Notes under the pieces: model-generated
Told to the model about the DNA's origin: nothing
Database searches by the model: none
Seen by the model: only the letters and a program-made list of their open reading frames with translations
Position numbers and translations under genes: made by a program
NCBI GenBank assembly: GCA_900317585.1
Contig: ONHG01000005.1
Span: forward strand, 62,001 to 126,000
Length of the DNA: 64,000 nt
Source of the DNA: an uncultured Lachnospiraceae bacterium
GTDB lineage: Bacteria; Bacillota; Clostridia; Lachnospirales; Lachnospiraceae
Direction of reading: 5' to 3'
In this document: one piece after another, positions 27,070 through 36,574 of the stretch
Position numbering within the stretch: position 1 is the first letter of the stretch
How the letters are laid out: each line of letters opens with the position of its first letter

Positions 27070-27810
27070 ATGATAGCAAAATTAGAACTCGAGTTAGCTT
27101 GCAATGAAGAACTGGCATATCAGATGTCATCATTGTTTCATGGAGTTTTGATGGAATTGTTGCCTGAAGAATATGCAGTCGAATTACATTACTCTAAGCT
27201 GCATCCGTACACGCAGCATCTGGAATGCAGAGGAAAGACGTGGTATTGGATAATCACAGCATTGAATAAACAGGCGGTTGACATAATACTTAAAAATGCT
27301 TTGTGGAACTTAGAGAAGATTGAGCTGAAAAAGAAACAGATAGTAATAAATATCATTGGAAAGCAGTACATTGAAATGCCATATAAGCAGTTGATGGAAC
27401 ATTTTTATCATGAAGAGCATGGAAAGTATCTGCAGCTTCATTTTATATCACCAACAGCTTTTAAACAGAATGGAAGATATGTATTTTATCCGGACATTCA
27501 CTGTTTTTTTCAAAGTCTCATGAATAAATATGACGCTGCGGTAGGGGATAATATTATGTGGGACGAGGAAACGTTGGAACAGCTATGTGAAAATGCACAG
27601 ATAGTCAGGTATGATTTGAAAAGTGTAAGCTTTTCACTTGAGGGTGTCCGTATTCCTGCATTTGTAGGGAAAATTACAATCAAAATAAACGGAACAAAAA
27701 CAATGGCAGATTTTGCAAACATGCTTGTGGAATTTGGAACCTATTCAGGGGTTGGGATTAAAACTGCTCTTGGCATGGGATGCATACGACAGCTAAAAGA
27801 AAGGGGATAG
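27070..27810 (+). CDS. cas6: CRISPR-associated endoribonuclease Cas6
   Basis: 246 aa from ATG 27070, with GAAGGGAAG upstream; an earlier in-frame ATG (27040) lacks a binding site. Cas6 cuts pre-crRNA at the base of the repeat hairpin. Typical features are the N-terminal ferredoxin-like fold (MIAKLELELACNEEL ... LHYSKLHPYTQHL) and the C-terminal glycine-rich loop (FGTYSGVGIKTALGMGCI). The repeat here has a CCCC-aata-GGGG stem followed by exactly 8 nt, matching Cas6 cleavage that leaves an ACGGAAAC tag. First gene of the csm operon; csm1 starts 3 nt later. Confidence 0.9.
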   Translation: MIAKLELELACNEELAYQMSSLFHGVLMELLPEEYAVELHYSKLHPYTQHLECRGKTWYWIITALNKQAVDIILKNALWNLEKIELKKKQIVINIIGKQYIEMPYKQLMEHFYHEEHGKYLQLHFISPTAFKQNGRYVFYPDIHCFFQSLMNKYDAAVGDNIMWDEETLEQLCENAQIVRYDLKSVSFSLEGVRIPAFVGKITIKINGTKTMADFANMLVEFGTYSGVGIKTALGMGCIRQLKERG

Positions 27811-27813
27811 GAA

Positions 27814-30126
27814 ATGCTTAAGGACAGACAGATAAAGCTGGTTGTGGGAAGTTTGTTGCACGATATAGGCAAGGTAGTATATAGAAGTGGCGACGGAAGA
27901 AACCACAGTGCGAGCGGGTATGATTTCCTGAAAAATCAGGCCAAAATCGAAGATACTGAAATTTTAAACTGTGTAAGGTATCATCATGGCAAGTATCTAA
28001 GCAGTGCGGATATAGCACCGGATGATCTAGCTTACATCACATATTATGCAGATAATGTTGCGGCATTTACAGACCGCAGGGAAGCATCTGTTCAGGAGGA
28101 GGGATTTGATAAATCAATTCCATTGGACAGTGTTTTCAATATATTAAACGGAAATCATGGAAAAAGCCATTATGCGATGCAGGTGCTGAATCCAAAGGAA
28201 GCTATTAACTATCCTACAGAAGAAGCTATTTCCATGGATGAATATTTTTATAAAACAGTAGTTGATAATATTACAAATAATCTTCTTGGAATAAAGCTGG
28301 ATGAGGAATATGTTAATTCACTGCTTTCTGTCTTAGAAGCAAATTTAAGCTATATCCCTTCATCTACATCAAAAAGAGAGCTTGCGGATATATCATTATT
28401 TGACCATGTTAAAATTACAGCAGCAGTGGCATCATGTGTAGAACAGTATTTACAATCACAAAATGAAACCGACTATAGGGAACTGTTATTTAAGAATGCT
28501 AAGGCATCATATGATAAAGAGATGTTTTTACTCTATTCAATGGATATTTCAGGCATTCAGAGCTTTATTTATTCCATCAGTGATAAAGGAGCTTTGAAGG
28601 GACTTCGTGCCAGAAGCTTTTATCTGGAAATTATGATGGAGCATGTGATAGACGAGCTTTTGGAGAGGTTGTCGTTGTCAAGGGCTAATCTTATTTATAC
28701 AGGTGGTGGACACTGCTATATTCTGCTTCCCAATACAGATGAAGTGCTGCAAGTACTGGAAAAATATGAGAAAGAAGTGAATCAGTGGCTGCTTGAGACC
28801 TTTGATATTTCACTTTATATAGCATGTGGATATGCGGCTGCAAGTGCAAATAATCTGCGTAATGTACCGGAAGGAAGCTATTCAGAGCTTTATCAGAATA
28901 TATCAAAAATGACATCAGAAAAGAAAGCCCACAGATATACGCCGGAGATTATAAAATATCTGAATATCAAAAAGCATGATGGAGAAAGAGAATGCAATGT
29001 CTGCCGCAGAGTGGCGAAGGTAAATGAGGACGGACGTTGTCCAATCTGTGAAGCACTGGAGAATATGGGAAGAGATATGCTTCATGGAGAATATTTTGTG
29101 GTATTGTGTGAGCCACAGGAGTACGCACTTCCGCTTTCGGGAAATCGTTATCTGATAGTACAGACAGAAAAGAATATAAAAGAAACCATGAAGAAGGATA
29201 GCTACGTGCGCTGTTACACAAAGAATGATTTTTATACAGGAAAGCTTGTGACAACAAAGCTGTGGGTTGGCGATTATGTGGCAAAGGATGCAACTACTTT
29301 TGGAGAATTAGCAGAAAAGTCAAAAGGAATTAAAAGGATAGCAGTACTAAGGGCCGATGTGGATAATCTGGGAACCTCTTTTGTATATGGATTTAAGAGA
29401 GATAAAGATGAAAGCTATGTCACAATGTCACGTACGGCAGCGTTGTCGAGACAATTGTCATTATTCTTTAAGGGATATATCAATAAAATTCTCAAACAGG
29501 GAACAGAGAGTATCTTTGCAGATAGTGGGCCACGAAATGTAGTGATTGTATATTCAGGCGGAGATGATGTATTTCTGGCCGGAGCCTGGAATGAAGTGAT
29601 TGCGGTATTCATGGATTTGAGAAAATCACTGGAAAGATTCACACAGGGAACACTTACAATATCAGGTGGAATCGGGGTATATCCGGATTCATATCCGATT
29701 CATGTGATGGCACAGGAGACACAGTTTTTAGAGGACTGCTCAAAGGAATGTGATGGCAAGAATGCAATCACCATATGGAATGAAGAGCATACATATCCGT
29801 GGCATGAATTTCTGGAAAAAGTTGCAGGTGAGAAGTTTAATGTATTGAAAGATTATTTTGAGAAAAATGACGAGCGTGGAATGGCATTTCTGTATCATCT
29901 TACAGAGCTTCTGAGATCCTATGGTGAACGAATTAATATTGCAAGATATGTGTATCTGTTATCACGCATGGAGCCTGACCGCGACAGCCTTCCGGAAGTA
30001 CAGGAGGCTTACAGCAGATTTTCAGAAAAAATGTATTTGTGGAGTCAGAATCCAAAAGACAGAAAAGAGCTGCTTACAGCAATTTATTTGTATGTATATT
30101 TGAATCGAAAAGAGGAGGATGTGTAA
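27814..30126 (+). CDS. cas10: Type III-A effector Cas10/Csm1
   Basis: 770 aa. The N-terminal HD domain carries LLHDIGK (H16-D17), the single-stranded DNase site. A first palm-like domain has GIQSFIYSISDKGALKGLRARS. A zinc knuckle follows: C394, C397, C409, C412 (CNVC ... CPIC). The second palm domain has the cyclase motif YSGGDD (GGDD at 582-585), intact, so cyclic oligoadenylate synthesis is expected, matching the Csm6 gene at 36571. Both HD and GGDD are conserved, so DNase and signalling activities are probably retained. Spacing to csm2 is 2 nt. Confidence 0.96.
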   Translation: MLKDRQIKLVVGSLLHDIGKVVYRSGDGRNHSASGYDFLKNQAKIEDTEILNCVRYHHGKYLSSADIAPDDLAYITYYADNVAAFTDRREASVQEEGFDKSIPLDSVFNILNGNHGKSHYAMQVLNPKEAINYPTEEAISMDEYFYKTVVDNITNNLLGIKLDEEYVNSLLSVLEANLSYIPSSTSKRELADISLFDHVKITAAVASCVEQYLQSQNETDYRELLFKNAKASYDKEMFLLYSMDISGIQSFIYSISDKGALKGLRARSFYLEIMMEHVIDELLERLSLSRANLIYTGGGHCYILLPNTDEVLQVLEKYEKEVNQWLLETFDISLYIACGYAAASANNLRNVPEGSYSELYQNISKMTSEKKAHRYTPEIIKYLNIKKHDGERECNVCRRVAKVNEDGRCPICEALENMGRDMLHGEYFVVLCEPQEYALPLSGNRYLIVQTEKNIKETMKKDSYVRCYTKNDFYTGKLVTTKLWVGDYVAKDATTFGELAEKSKGIKRIAVLRADVDNLGTSFVYGFKRDKDESYVTMSRTAALSRQLSLFFKGYINKILKQGTESIFADSGPRNVVIVYSGGDDVFLAGAWNEVIAVFMDLRKSLERFTQGTLTISGGIGVYPDSYPIHVMAQETQFLEDCSKECDGKNAITIWNEEHTYPWHEFLEKVAGEKFNVLKDYFEKNDERGMAFLYHLTELLRSYGERINIARYVYLLSRMEPDRDSLPEVQEAYSRFSEKMYLWSQNPKDRKELLTAIYLYVYLNRKEEDV

Positions 30127-30128
30127 AT

Positions 30129-30521
30129 ATGAAGCTAACAGAGGAAAACTATGTAGAAACAGCGGAGAAAGCTATTCAGGAAATCTGTGCACTTAAGAAC
30201 AAGAGTGGTAAACCGGTTCCACCTGTTACCACATCAAAAATCAGAAATCTGCTTGCAATGACCGCAGCAATTTACAATGATGTGATAGTGAGCCAGTCAG
30301 AAAAGCTGTCAGCGGAAATAGTTGGAAGAATCAATTATTTAAAAATCCGTTTTGTGTATGAGGCAGGACGCGAGCCAAAGGTAAAGGCGCTTGTGGAAAA
30401 AGCACAGCTTCTGGAGCATTTAAAAGAGGTAGGAAACAGCAGAGCACAGTATATTCTGTTCAGCAGATATATGGAGGCTTTGGTTGCATACCGTAAATTC
30501 TACGGTGGACATGATGAATAG
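30129..30521 (+). CDS. csm2: CRISPR type III-A small subunit Csm2
   Basis: 130 aa from ATG 30129 with AAGAGGAGG inside the end of cas10; longer in-frame extensions overlap cas10 and are rejected. The helical protein has the Csm2 pattern VTTSKIRNLLAMTAAIYNDV and the basic, aromatic end YFLF..YMEALVAYRKFYGG (here ILFSRYMEALVAYRKFYGG). Csm2 forms the inner filament of the Csm complex and contacts target RNA. Confidence 0.93.
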   Translation: MKLTEENYVETAEKAIQEICALKNKSGKPVPPVTTSKIRNLLAMTAAIYNDVIVSQSEKLSAEIVGRINYLKIRFVYEAGREPKVKALVEKAQLLEHLKEVGNSRAQYILFSRYMEALVAYRKFYGGHDE

Positions 30522-30535
30522 GAGGAGTAAAAAAT

Positions 30536-31195
30536 ATGTTTGCAAAAATTGAAATCAGCGGAACCATAGAAATAGTAACAGGACTTCACATTGGCGGCTC
30601 AAGTGCCTTCTCAGCAATCGGAGCAGTGGATTCTCCGGTAATAATGGATACGAGAACAAATCAGCCAATGATTCCGGGAAGCAGTTTAAAGGGAAAAATG
30701 AGAGCACTGCTTGCAAAACAGTATAACACAGCAATTGCAAAAACTGCAGATGATGACGCGGAATGCCTGACAAATCTTTTTGGAAGTGCAAAGTCAAAGA
30801 AAGAAAGCCGTGTATTATTCACAGATATGTTTTTAGATAATCTTGATGAATTAAAGAGGGCAGGACTTACCGGAGCAACAGAGGTAAAATTTGAAAACTC
30901 TATTTCCAGAATGACAGCGGTGGCAAATCCGAGACAGATAGAGCGAGTAGTGCGTGGAGCACAGTTTCCAATGCAGCTAATATATGAATATACAGATAAA
31001 ACAGATGAGGAAACTCTGCTACAGGATTTCCGCATTCTGAAAGAAGGCTTTAAACTTCTGGAATATGATTATCTGGGAGGCAGTGGCTCCAGAGGATATG
31101 GACGAATTAAGTTTTTGGATTTGGATGCCGAGCCGGTCATTGGAGATGTGGATGATGAATTAATGGAAAAATGTCGTACAATATTGGAAGGATAA
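30536..31195 (+). CDS. csm3: CRISPR type III-A backbone RNase Csm3
   Basis: 219 aa. RAMP fold with IEIVTGLHIGGSS, IGAVDSPVIMD, PGSSLKGKMRALL and GGSGSRGYGRIKF. Asp32 in GAVDSPV corresponds to the catalytic aspartate that cuts target RNA at 6-nt steps, so target RNA cleavage should be intact. Csm3 copies form the helical backbone along the crRNA. ATG follows GGAGGAGTAAAAAAT. csm4 starts 4 nt after the stop. Confidence 0.96.
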   Translation: MFAKIEISGTIEIVTGLHIGGSSAFSAIGAVDSPVIMDTRTNQPMIPGSSLKGKMRALLAKQYNTAIAKTADDDAECLTNLFGSAKSKKESRVLFTDMFLDNLDELKRAGLTGATEVKFENSISRMTAVANPRQIERVVRGAQFPMQLIYEYTDKTDEETLLQDFRILKEGFKLLEYDYLGGSGSRGYGRIKFLDLDAEPVIGDVDDELMEKCRTILEG

Positions 31196-31199
31196 TCGT

Positions 31200-32108
31200 A
31201 TGGAATATACTATCTATAAACTAGAATTTCAGACAGGCGTGCATTTTGGTACAGGTGCATTGGATGAAGGAGCTTATATTTTTCATGCGGACCAGCTTTT
31301 CTCGGCAATGTATATAGAAGCACTAAAGCTTGGAAAGGCACAGAATTTCTATGAAGCTGTAAAGGCAGGCAATCTCCTCCTGTCAGATGCACTGCCTTAC
31401 ATTGATAAGCAGTATCTGATTCCAAAGCCAATGATTTATGTACAGACAGATCGTCAGGGAGAGTCAAAACAGAAAAAAGCATATAAAAAGCTGAAATATC
31501 TTCCGGTAGAGAAAATTGATGAATTTCTGACAGGAAACATGAATCTTGAATCGGATCCGATGAGAGGCTTCGGTCAAATGCAGCAACAGACAATGACCCA
31601 TGTACGAAAAGACGAGGACACGCTGCCGTACAGGGTGGGCACATTTTATTACGCACCGGGATGTGGGCTGTATGTGATTATAGCTTATCAATCAGATGAA
31701 GAACTTTATCTGGCAGAGGAGCTTCTGGAATCACTTTCCTACACCGGAATTGGTGGAAAGAAAAACAGCGGCATGGGCAAATTTCAGTTCAGAAAAGGAA
31801 AACCATCACCGGAACTTGAGAAAAGACTATGTGAAAAATCGTCGAGAAATATACTTATCTCTACAGCTCTTCCGGCGGAAGCAGAGATGGAAGCAGCGAT
31901 GGACGGAGCGTCATACCTGCTGGAAAAAAGGTCAGGATTTGTGGCTTCTGTTGATTATGCACCTGAATGGCGTAAAAAGAAGGACTTGTATGTATTTGCA
32001 CCAGGTTCATGTTTTGTGAATCGTTTTTCAGGAGACATTTACGATGTGTCTGATGGAGGAAACCATGCGGTATATCGTTATGCAAAGGCTTTATTTTTGG
32101 GGGTGTAG
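31200..32108 (+). CDS. csm4: CRISPR type III-A subunit Csm4
   Basis: 302 aa. RAMP protein that binds the crRNA 5' tag and Cas10. The N-terminal YKLEFQTGVHFGTGALDEGAYIFHADQLFSAM is a Csm4 hallmark, and SYTGIGGKKNSGMGKFQF is the glycine-rich G-loop. ATG 31200 is preceded by GGAAGGATAATCGT. Very short gaps to csm3 and csm5 indicate one transcript. Confidence 0.93.
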   Translation: MEYTIYKLEFQTGVHFGTGALDEGAYIFHADQLFSAMYIEALKLGKAQNFYEAVKAGNLLLSDALPYIDKQYLIPKPMIYVQTDRQGESKQKKAYKKLKYLPVEKIDEFLTGNMNLESDPMRGFGQMQQQTMTHVRKDEDTLPYRVGTFYYAPGCGLYVIIAYQSDEELYLAEELLESLSYTGIGGKKNSGMGKFQFRKGKPSPELEKRLCEKSSRNILISTALPAEAEMEAAMDGASYLLEKRSGFVASVDYAPEWRKKKDLYVFAPGSCFVNRFSGDIYDVSDGGNHAVYRYAKALFLGV

Positions 32109-32110
32109 GT

Positions 32111-33229
32111 ATGCAACAGTTTTTAAAACATTATAAAGTAAAAATTCGTGTGCTGTCTCCAATTTTTATAGGTTCAGGCGAGAAAATAGGGAAAAAAGAG
32201 TACATATATATGCCGTGGAATCACCGCGTTATTATACCTGATGTGGATAAGATGTTTGAGGATTTGAGCAGGCGCGGATGGACAAATGAGTTTACATCAT
32301 TTCTGATGGACAGCAGAAACGGACAGATGCCGTTATCCACCTGGCTTGCGCAGAAGAAGCTGCGTGGTGAGGATTATGATAAGTGGAAAAAATACGAGAT
32401 GGATGCAGGGGAAGCGTTTGTAAACCCGGCCTCACGTCCAAAAGAAATTGATGCTTTTGTGAAGGATGCATATGGAATGCCGTATGTACCGGGAAGCAGC
32501 ATTAAAGGAATGATACGTACAATTCTGCTTGTCTGGGAAATACAAAAGAATCCTGATGCATTCAGAGAAATCTGCAGGGAAATTAAAATGAGCTCACAAA
32601 ATAAAGCAAGCAGAAAAATCTGTCTGGCAAGGGAAACATCAAAGCTGGAACAGCAGATTCTGTATACGCTTAGCAGAGACGAAAAGAAAACACAGAATGC
32701 TGTAAATGACTGTCTGTCAGGACTTCATGTGGGTGACAGTGCACCGATTTCAACGGAACAGCTTACACTCAGCCAGAAGATTGACTATACACTGGATGGA
32801 AAGAAGAAGCCTTTGCCACTGTTACGTGAAACACTGATACCGGGCACTGAAATCTGCTTTGATATCTCTATTGATACCACATTATGTGATTATGATATGG
32901 AAGATATATTAGAAGCTGCACAGGTGTTTCAGCAGGTATGTAACACGTACTTTTATGAGCGATTCCACAGACCGGTTAAAGATGAAAATGTAGTATTTCT
33001 GGGTGGAGGCTGTGGCTTTCTATCTAAGACGGTATTGTACGCATTGTTTGGGCAGGATGCAGTGCGTATTGTGGACAGTGTATTTCAGAATACATTAGGC
33101 CGCCAGTATACGATCCACAAGCATCAGAGAGATATTGGACTCAGGATATCTCCACATGTATGTAAGTGCACAATGTATCAGGGGGAGCTGTATGATATGG
33201 GCATAGGTCAGATATCATATGAAGAATAA
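32111..33229 (+). CDS. csm5: CRISPR type III-A subunit Csm5
   Basis: 372 aa. RAMP protein that caps the crRNA 3' side of the Csm complex. VLSPIFIGSGEKIGKKEYIY at the N-terminus, MPYVPGSSIKGMIRTILL and FLGGGCGFLSKTVLYALFG are characteristic. It is the last effector gene before the array; only 151 bp separate its stop from the first repeat. Confidence 0.93.
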   Translation: MQQFLKHYKVKIRVLSPIFIGSGEKIGKKEYIYMPWNHRVIIPDVDKMFEDLSRRGWTNEFTSFLMDSRNGQMPLSTWLAQKKLRGEDYDKWKKYEMDAGEAFVNPASRPKEIDAFVKDAYGMPYVPGSSIKGMIRTILLVWEIQKNPDAFREICREIKMSSQNKASRKICLARETSKLEQQILYTLSRDEKKTQNAVNDCLSGLHVGDSAPISTEQLTLSQKIDYTLDGKKKPLPLLRETLIPGTEICFDISIDTTLCDYDMEDILEAAQVFQQVCNTYFYERFHRPVKDENVVFLGGGCGFLSKTVLYALFGQDAVRIVDSVFQNTLGRQYTIHKHQRDIGLRISPHVCKCTMYQGELYDMGIGQISYEE

Positions 33230-33380
33230 TAAGAGATTTCACGATTTTTGCGCCGATGCCCTAAAACACTGGCATTCGACGGTATTTGATATTAGTTTTT
33301 CACATGGTAAAAGCCGGATTTGGTTTTGCACCGCAATCCGGCTTTGCAGCCCGGTAATTATAAGGGCTGCGGAGGACAGG
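33230..33380 (+). promoter_or_regulatory. CRISPR leader with two tandem hairpins
   Basis: The leader lies between csm5 and the first repeat. AAAGCCGGATT (33310-33320) pairs perfectly with AATCCGGCTTT (33335-33345). The next base starts GCAGCCC (33346-33352), which pairs with GGGCTGC (33364-33370). Only 10 nt remain before repeat 1. There is no T run, so it is not a usual terminator. A promoter for the array is not obvious; co-transcription with csm genes is possible. It may serve integration-site recognition (inference). Confidence 0.6.
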
Positions 33381-35205
33381 ATTGAAATATAATGAACCCC
33401 AATAGGGGACGGAAACGTAGTTGATACTCCTGTTGGCATACAAGGAATTGATTGAAATATAATGAACCCCAATAGGGGACGGAAACAAATCTCCAGGCAT
33501 TGTTATGATTAAATTGTTATTATTGAAATATAATGAACCCCAATAGGGGACGGAAACGTGTTCGTACATGGTTTATAGTTACTTTTTGACCATTGAAATA
33601 TAATGAACCCCAATAGGGGACGGAAACGAGTAAAATTGTTACGCATTACTAAACATATAACTAATTGAAATATAAAGAACCCCAATAGGGGACGGAAACA
33701 CGTGAAACACAAGCCGATTGTTAGTTGACTAATCAAATTGAAATATAAAGAACCCCAATAGGGGACGGAAACTCGTATCTTCCTTTAATTCTCATATTTT
33801 ATACCTATTGAAATATAAAGAACCCCAATAGGGGACGGAAACGTTTACATTGCATTTTACTAAAATTTTTCAACTTCAATTGAAATATAAAGAACCCCAA
33901 TAGGGGACGGAAACCGTTGAAAGTGTTATAATATCCGATTGAAAGACCTATTGAAATATAAAGAACCCCAATAGGGGACGGAAACAATTATTAACATTAT
34001 CTTCCGGAATCATGTTATTGATTGAAATATAAAGAACCCCAATAGGGGACGGAAACAAGCCTCCTTTAAATCAAAAGTACCTACTTTTTCATTGAAATAT
34101 AAAGAACCCCAATAGGGGACGGAAACAAACAAAGTCGCAGCACTCCTCGGTATCACCATTTAATTGAAATATAAAGAACCCCAATAGGGGACGGAAACGG
34201 TATCACCATTTAAAAGCGGTCTGAAAAGCTTTGCCGCAATTGAAATATAAAGAACCCCAATAGGGGACGGAAACCAAAATACTTGTTCATTAAATCAACA
34301 TCAAGGTATTGAAATATAAAGAACCCCAATAGGGGACGGAAACACATAGCCGAGCGTCTCATATATCTTCTTTCTCATGATTGAAATATAAAGAACCCCA
34401 ATAGGGGACGGAAACTCACCTCTATACGTTTATCACTAATCTGTTTCTTAATTGAAATATAAAGAACCCCAATAGGGGACGGAAACCTTGCCGGGTAGGT
34501 TAATGCTCTGACTCTTGGCATTATTGAAATATAAAGAACCCCAATAGGGGACGGAAACTAATAAAAACTGCTTCTGTATCTACAATATTATCCATTGAAA
34601 TATAAAGAACCCCAATAGGGGACGGAAACTAAAATTCTGCTTACCTGAGTTTTCTTGTTTCCAATATTGAAATATAAAGAACCCCAATAGGGGACGGAAA
34701 CTGAAAGAGTACCACCGAAAAAGTTACTAATTATTATTGAAATATAAAGAACCCCAATAGGGGACGGAAACAAATAATTGTACGTGTGACCATTGGTTTT
34801 CTCAATTGAAATATAAAGAACCCCAATAGGGGACGGAAACAATTGGTATCTGACTGTTGATAGCCCAGTCTATCAAAATTGAAATATAAAGAACCCCAAT
34901 AGGGGACGGAAACGAAATCTTCGTAGATTTCATCGACTTCCGATTGTGACATTGAAATATAAAGAACCCCAATAGGGGACGGAAACTTATTCAGTTCAAT
35001 ATATTGCTTCATACTATACACCATTGAAATATAAAGAACCCCAATAGGGGACGGAAACTCAATTGTATCAATTATAGTCTGTACGTCAGTTTATTGAAAT
35101 ATAAAGAACCCCAATAGGGGACGGAAATTCCTCTAAGTCCTCATAATCTGCAAGTTTGTCAATAATATCATTGAAATATAAAGAACCCCAATAGGGGACA
35201 GCATA
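33381..35205 (+). CRISPR. CRISPR array, 26 repeats and 25 spacers, type III-A
   Basis: The repeat is 36 nt, beginning ATTGAAATAT and ending GGGGACGGAAAC; CCCC-aata-GGGG forms its hairpin, followed by the 8-nt tag ACGGAAAC. Spacers are 33-41 nt, mostly 34-37. Repeats 1-4 (33381, 33451, 33522, 33592) read ATAATGAA, while repeats from 5 (33664) onward read ATAAAGAA. Repeat 25 (35093-35128) ends in T, and repeat 26 (35170-35205) has lost its last six bases (AGCATA), marking the old end. Direction is plus, with the leader at 33230-33380. Spacers 11 (34127-34162) and 12 (34199-34238) overlap by 14 nt. Confidence 0.98.
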
Positions 35206-35242
35206 AAGAAACAAAAATATCATAGAGAGGGGATTATAAAAT

Positions 35243-36247
35243 ATGAGCTACTTATATGTATGTGAGCAGGGAGCTACAATCGGAATTACAGAAAATCGCT
35301 TTCAGGTAAAATATAAAGATGGCATGGTAAAGAGTATTCCGGCTGAAACCTTGGAAGTAATTGAAGTGTTCGGAAAAGTACAAATTACTACCCAATGTAT
35401 GACAGAATGTTTGAAGCGCGGTGTAAACATTATTTTTTATTCTACAAACGGAGCATATTTTGGAAGATTAATTTCCACGAATCATGTGAATGTTCAAAGA
35501 CAGCGTGTACAGGCAAGACTGACCGAGGATGCACAGTTTAGAGTGGGTTTTTCAAAACGTATTGTCAATGCAAAAATCCGCAATCAGATAGTTGTTTTAC
35601 GCCGCTATGCAAGAAACCAAGAGAGTGATATTCAGCGTGCGGTTATTGAAATGCAGAATATGTATAAAAAGTTGGAAGCAGCACAGGGGATAGAGCAGGT
35701 TATGGGATATGAAGGAACGGCGGCAAAAATATATTTTCGTGAATTAGGACGGCTTATAGATCCGGAGTTTGCATTTACAGGAAGAAATAGGAGACCGCCT
35801 CGTGACCCATTTAATTCATTGATAAGTCTGGGATACTCCATTATTTTGAATGAGCTATATGGAAAGCTTGAGGCAAAGGGGTTAAATCCATATTTTGGAA
35901 TAATGCATAGTGACAGAGAGAAACATCCGACACTGGCAAGTGATTTGATGGAAGAGTGGCGAGCAGTGCTGATTGATTCAACAGCTTTAAGCATGCTGAA
36001 TGGACATGAACTTCTTAGAGAAGATTTTTATTATGGAACAGACCAGCCTGGCGTTTTTCTCGCGAAGGATGCATTCAAAAAATATGTACAGAAGCTTGAA
36101 ACAAAATTCAGGACAGAAAGCAGATATTTAACATATGTAGATTATAGTGTCAGCTTTCGAAGAGCAATGGATTTACAGATAAATCAGTTTGTTCGCGCAA
36201 TTGAAGGTCATGATCCAGCTCAATACACCCCTGTGATGATACGTTAG
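35243..36247 (+). CDS. cas1: CRISPR integrase Cas1
   Basis: 334 aa. Cas1 with Cas2 integrates new spacers. Catalytic residues appear as E157 (MGYEGTAAK), H222 (GIMHSDREKHPTL) and D234 (LASDLMEEWR). The N-terminal beta domain starts SYLYVCEQGATIGITENRFQV. No reverse transcriptase is fused, unlike some type III Cas1. ATG follows AGAGAGGGGATT. It begins only 37 nt after the degenerate last repeat, so the array lies inside the cas gene series. Confidence 0.96.
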   Translation: MSYLYVCEQGATIGITENRFQVKYKDGMVKSIPAETLEVIEVFGKVQITTQCMTECLKRGVNIIFYSTNGAYFGRLISTNHVNVQRQRVQARLTEDAQFRVGFSKRIVNAKIRNQIVVLRRYARNQESDIQRAVIEMQNMYKKLEAAQGIEQVMGYEGTAAKIYFRELGRLIDPEFAFTGRNRRPPRDPFNSLISLGYSIILNELYGKLEAKGLNPYFGIMHSDREKHPTLASDLMEEWRAVLIDSTALSMLNGHELLREDFYYGTDQPGVFLAKDAFKKYVQKLETKFRTESRYLTYVDYSVSFRRAMDLQINQFVRAIEGHDPAQYTPVMIR

Positions 36248-36256
36248 GAGCTGCCT

Positions 36257-36574
36257 ATGGAAAACTATTTCTGGAATACGGAAGAAACACAAAGCGTTAA
36301 AAAATTGTATGTTCTGATTATTTATGATATTGTTGATAATAAGAAACGGTTAGCATTTTCAAAAAAATTAAACGGCTACGGATTTCGCGTGCAAAAGTCA
36401 GCATTCGAAGCTATGATTACAGAAAGTCTGTATCGTAAGCTTATAGATGAAATTCCTGCTATGATTGACAAGGAGATAGACAGTGTAAGGGTGTACAAGA
36501 TTCGAGGTAGTGGAGAGGTTAATTTATTTGGAATCAGTAACACAATCACAGATGAAGAGGTTATTATTTTATGA
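36257..36574 (+). CDS. cas2: CRISPR adaptation protein Cas2
   Basis: 105 aa. Ferredoxin-fold partner of Cas1: YVLIIYDIVDNKKRLAFSKKLNGYGFRVQKSAFEAMI, with the N-terminal Asp (YDIVDNKKR) and the usual QKSAFE segment, then RVYKIRGSGEV. It starts 9 nt after cas1 and overlaps csm6 by 4 nt (ATGA). A short N-terminal extension (about 15 residues) precedes the core. Confidence 0.94.
   Translation: MENYFWNTEETQSVKKLYVLIIYDIVDNKKRLAFSKKLNGYGFRVQKSAFEAMITESLYRKLIDEIPAMIDKEIDSVRVYKIRGSGEVNLFGISNTITDEEVIIL

Noticed and set aside
33230..33380. Terminator of csm5 in the leader
   Set aside because: The strong stems lack a T tract on either strand, so an intrinsic terminator is not supported.
33239..35024. 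Several minus-strand frames of 60-96 codons with repeated PSPIGVLYISI or VPYWGSLYFN segments
   Set aside because: They are translations of the CRISPR repeats and spacers; the periodic identity comes from the 36-nt repeat.
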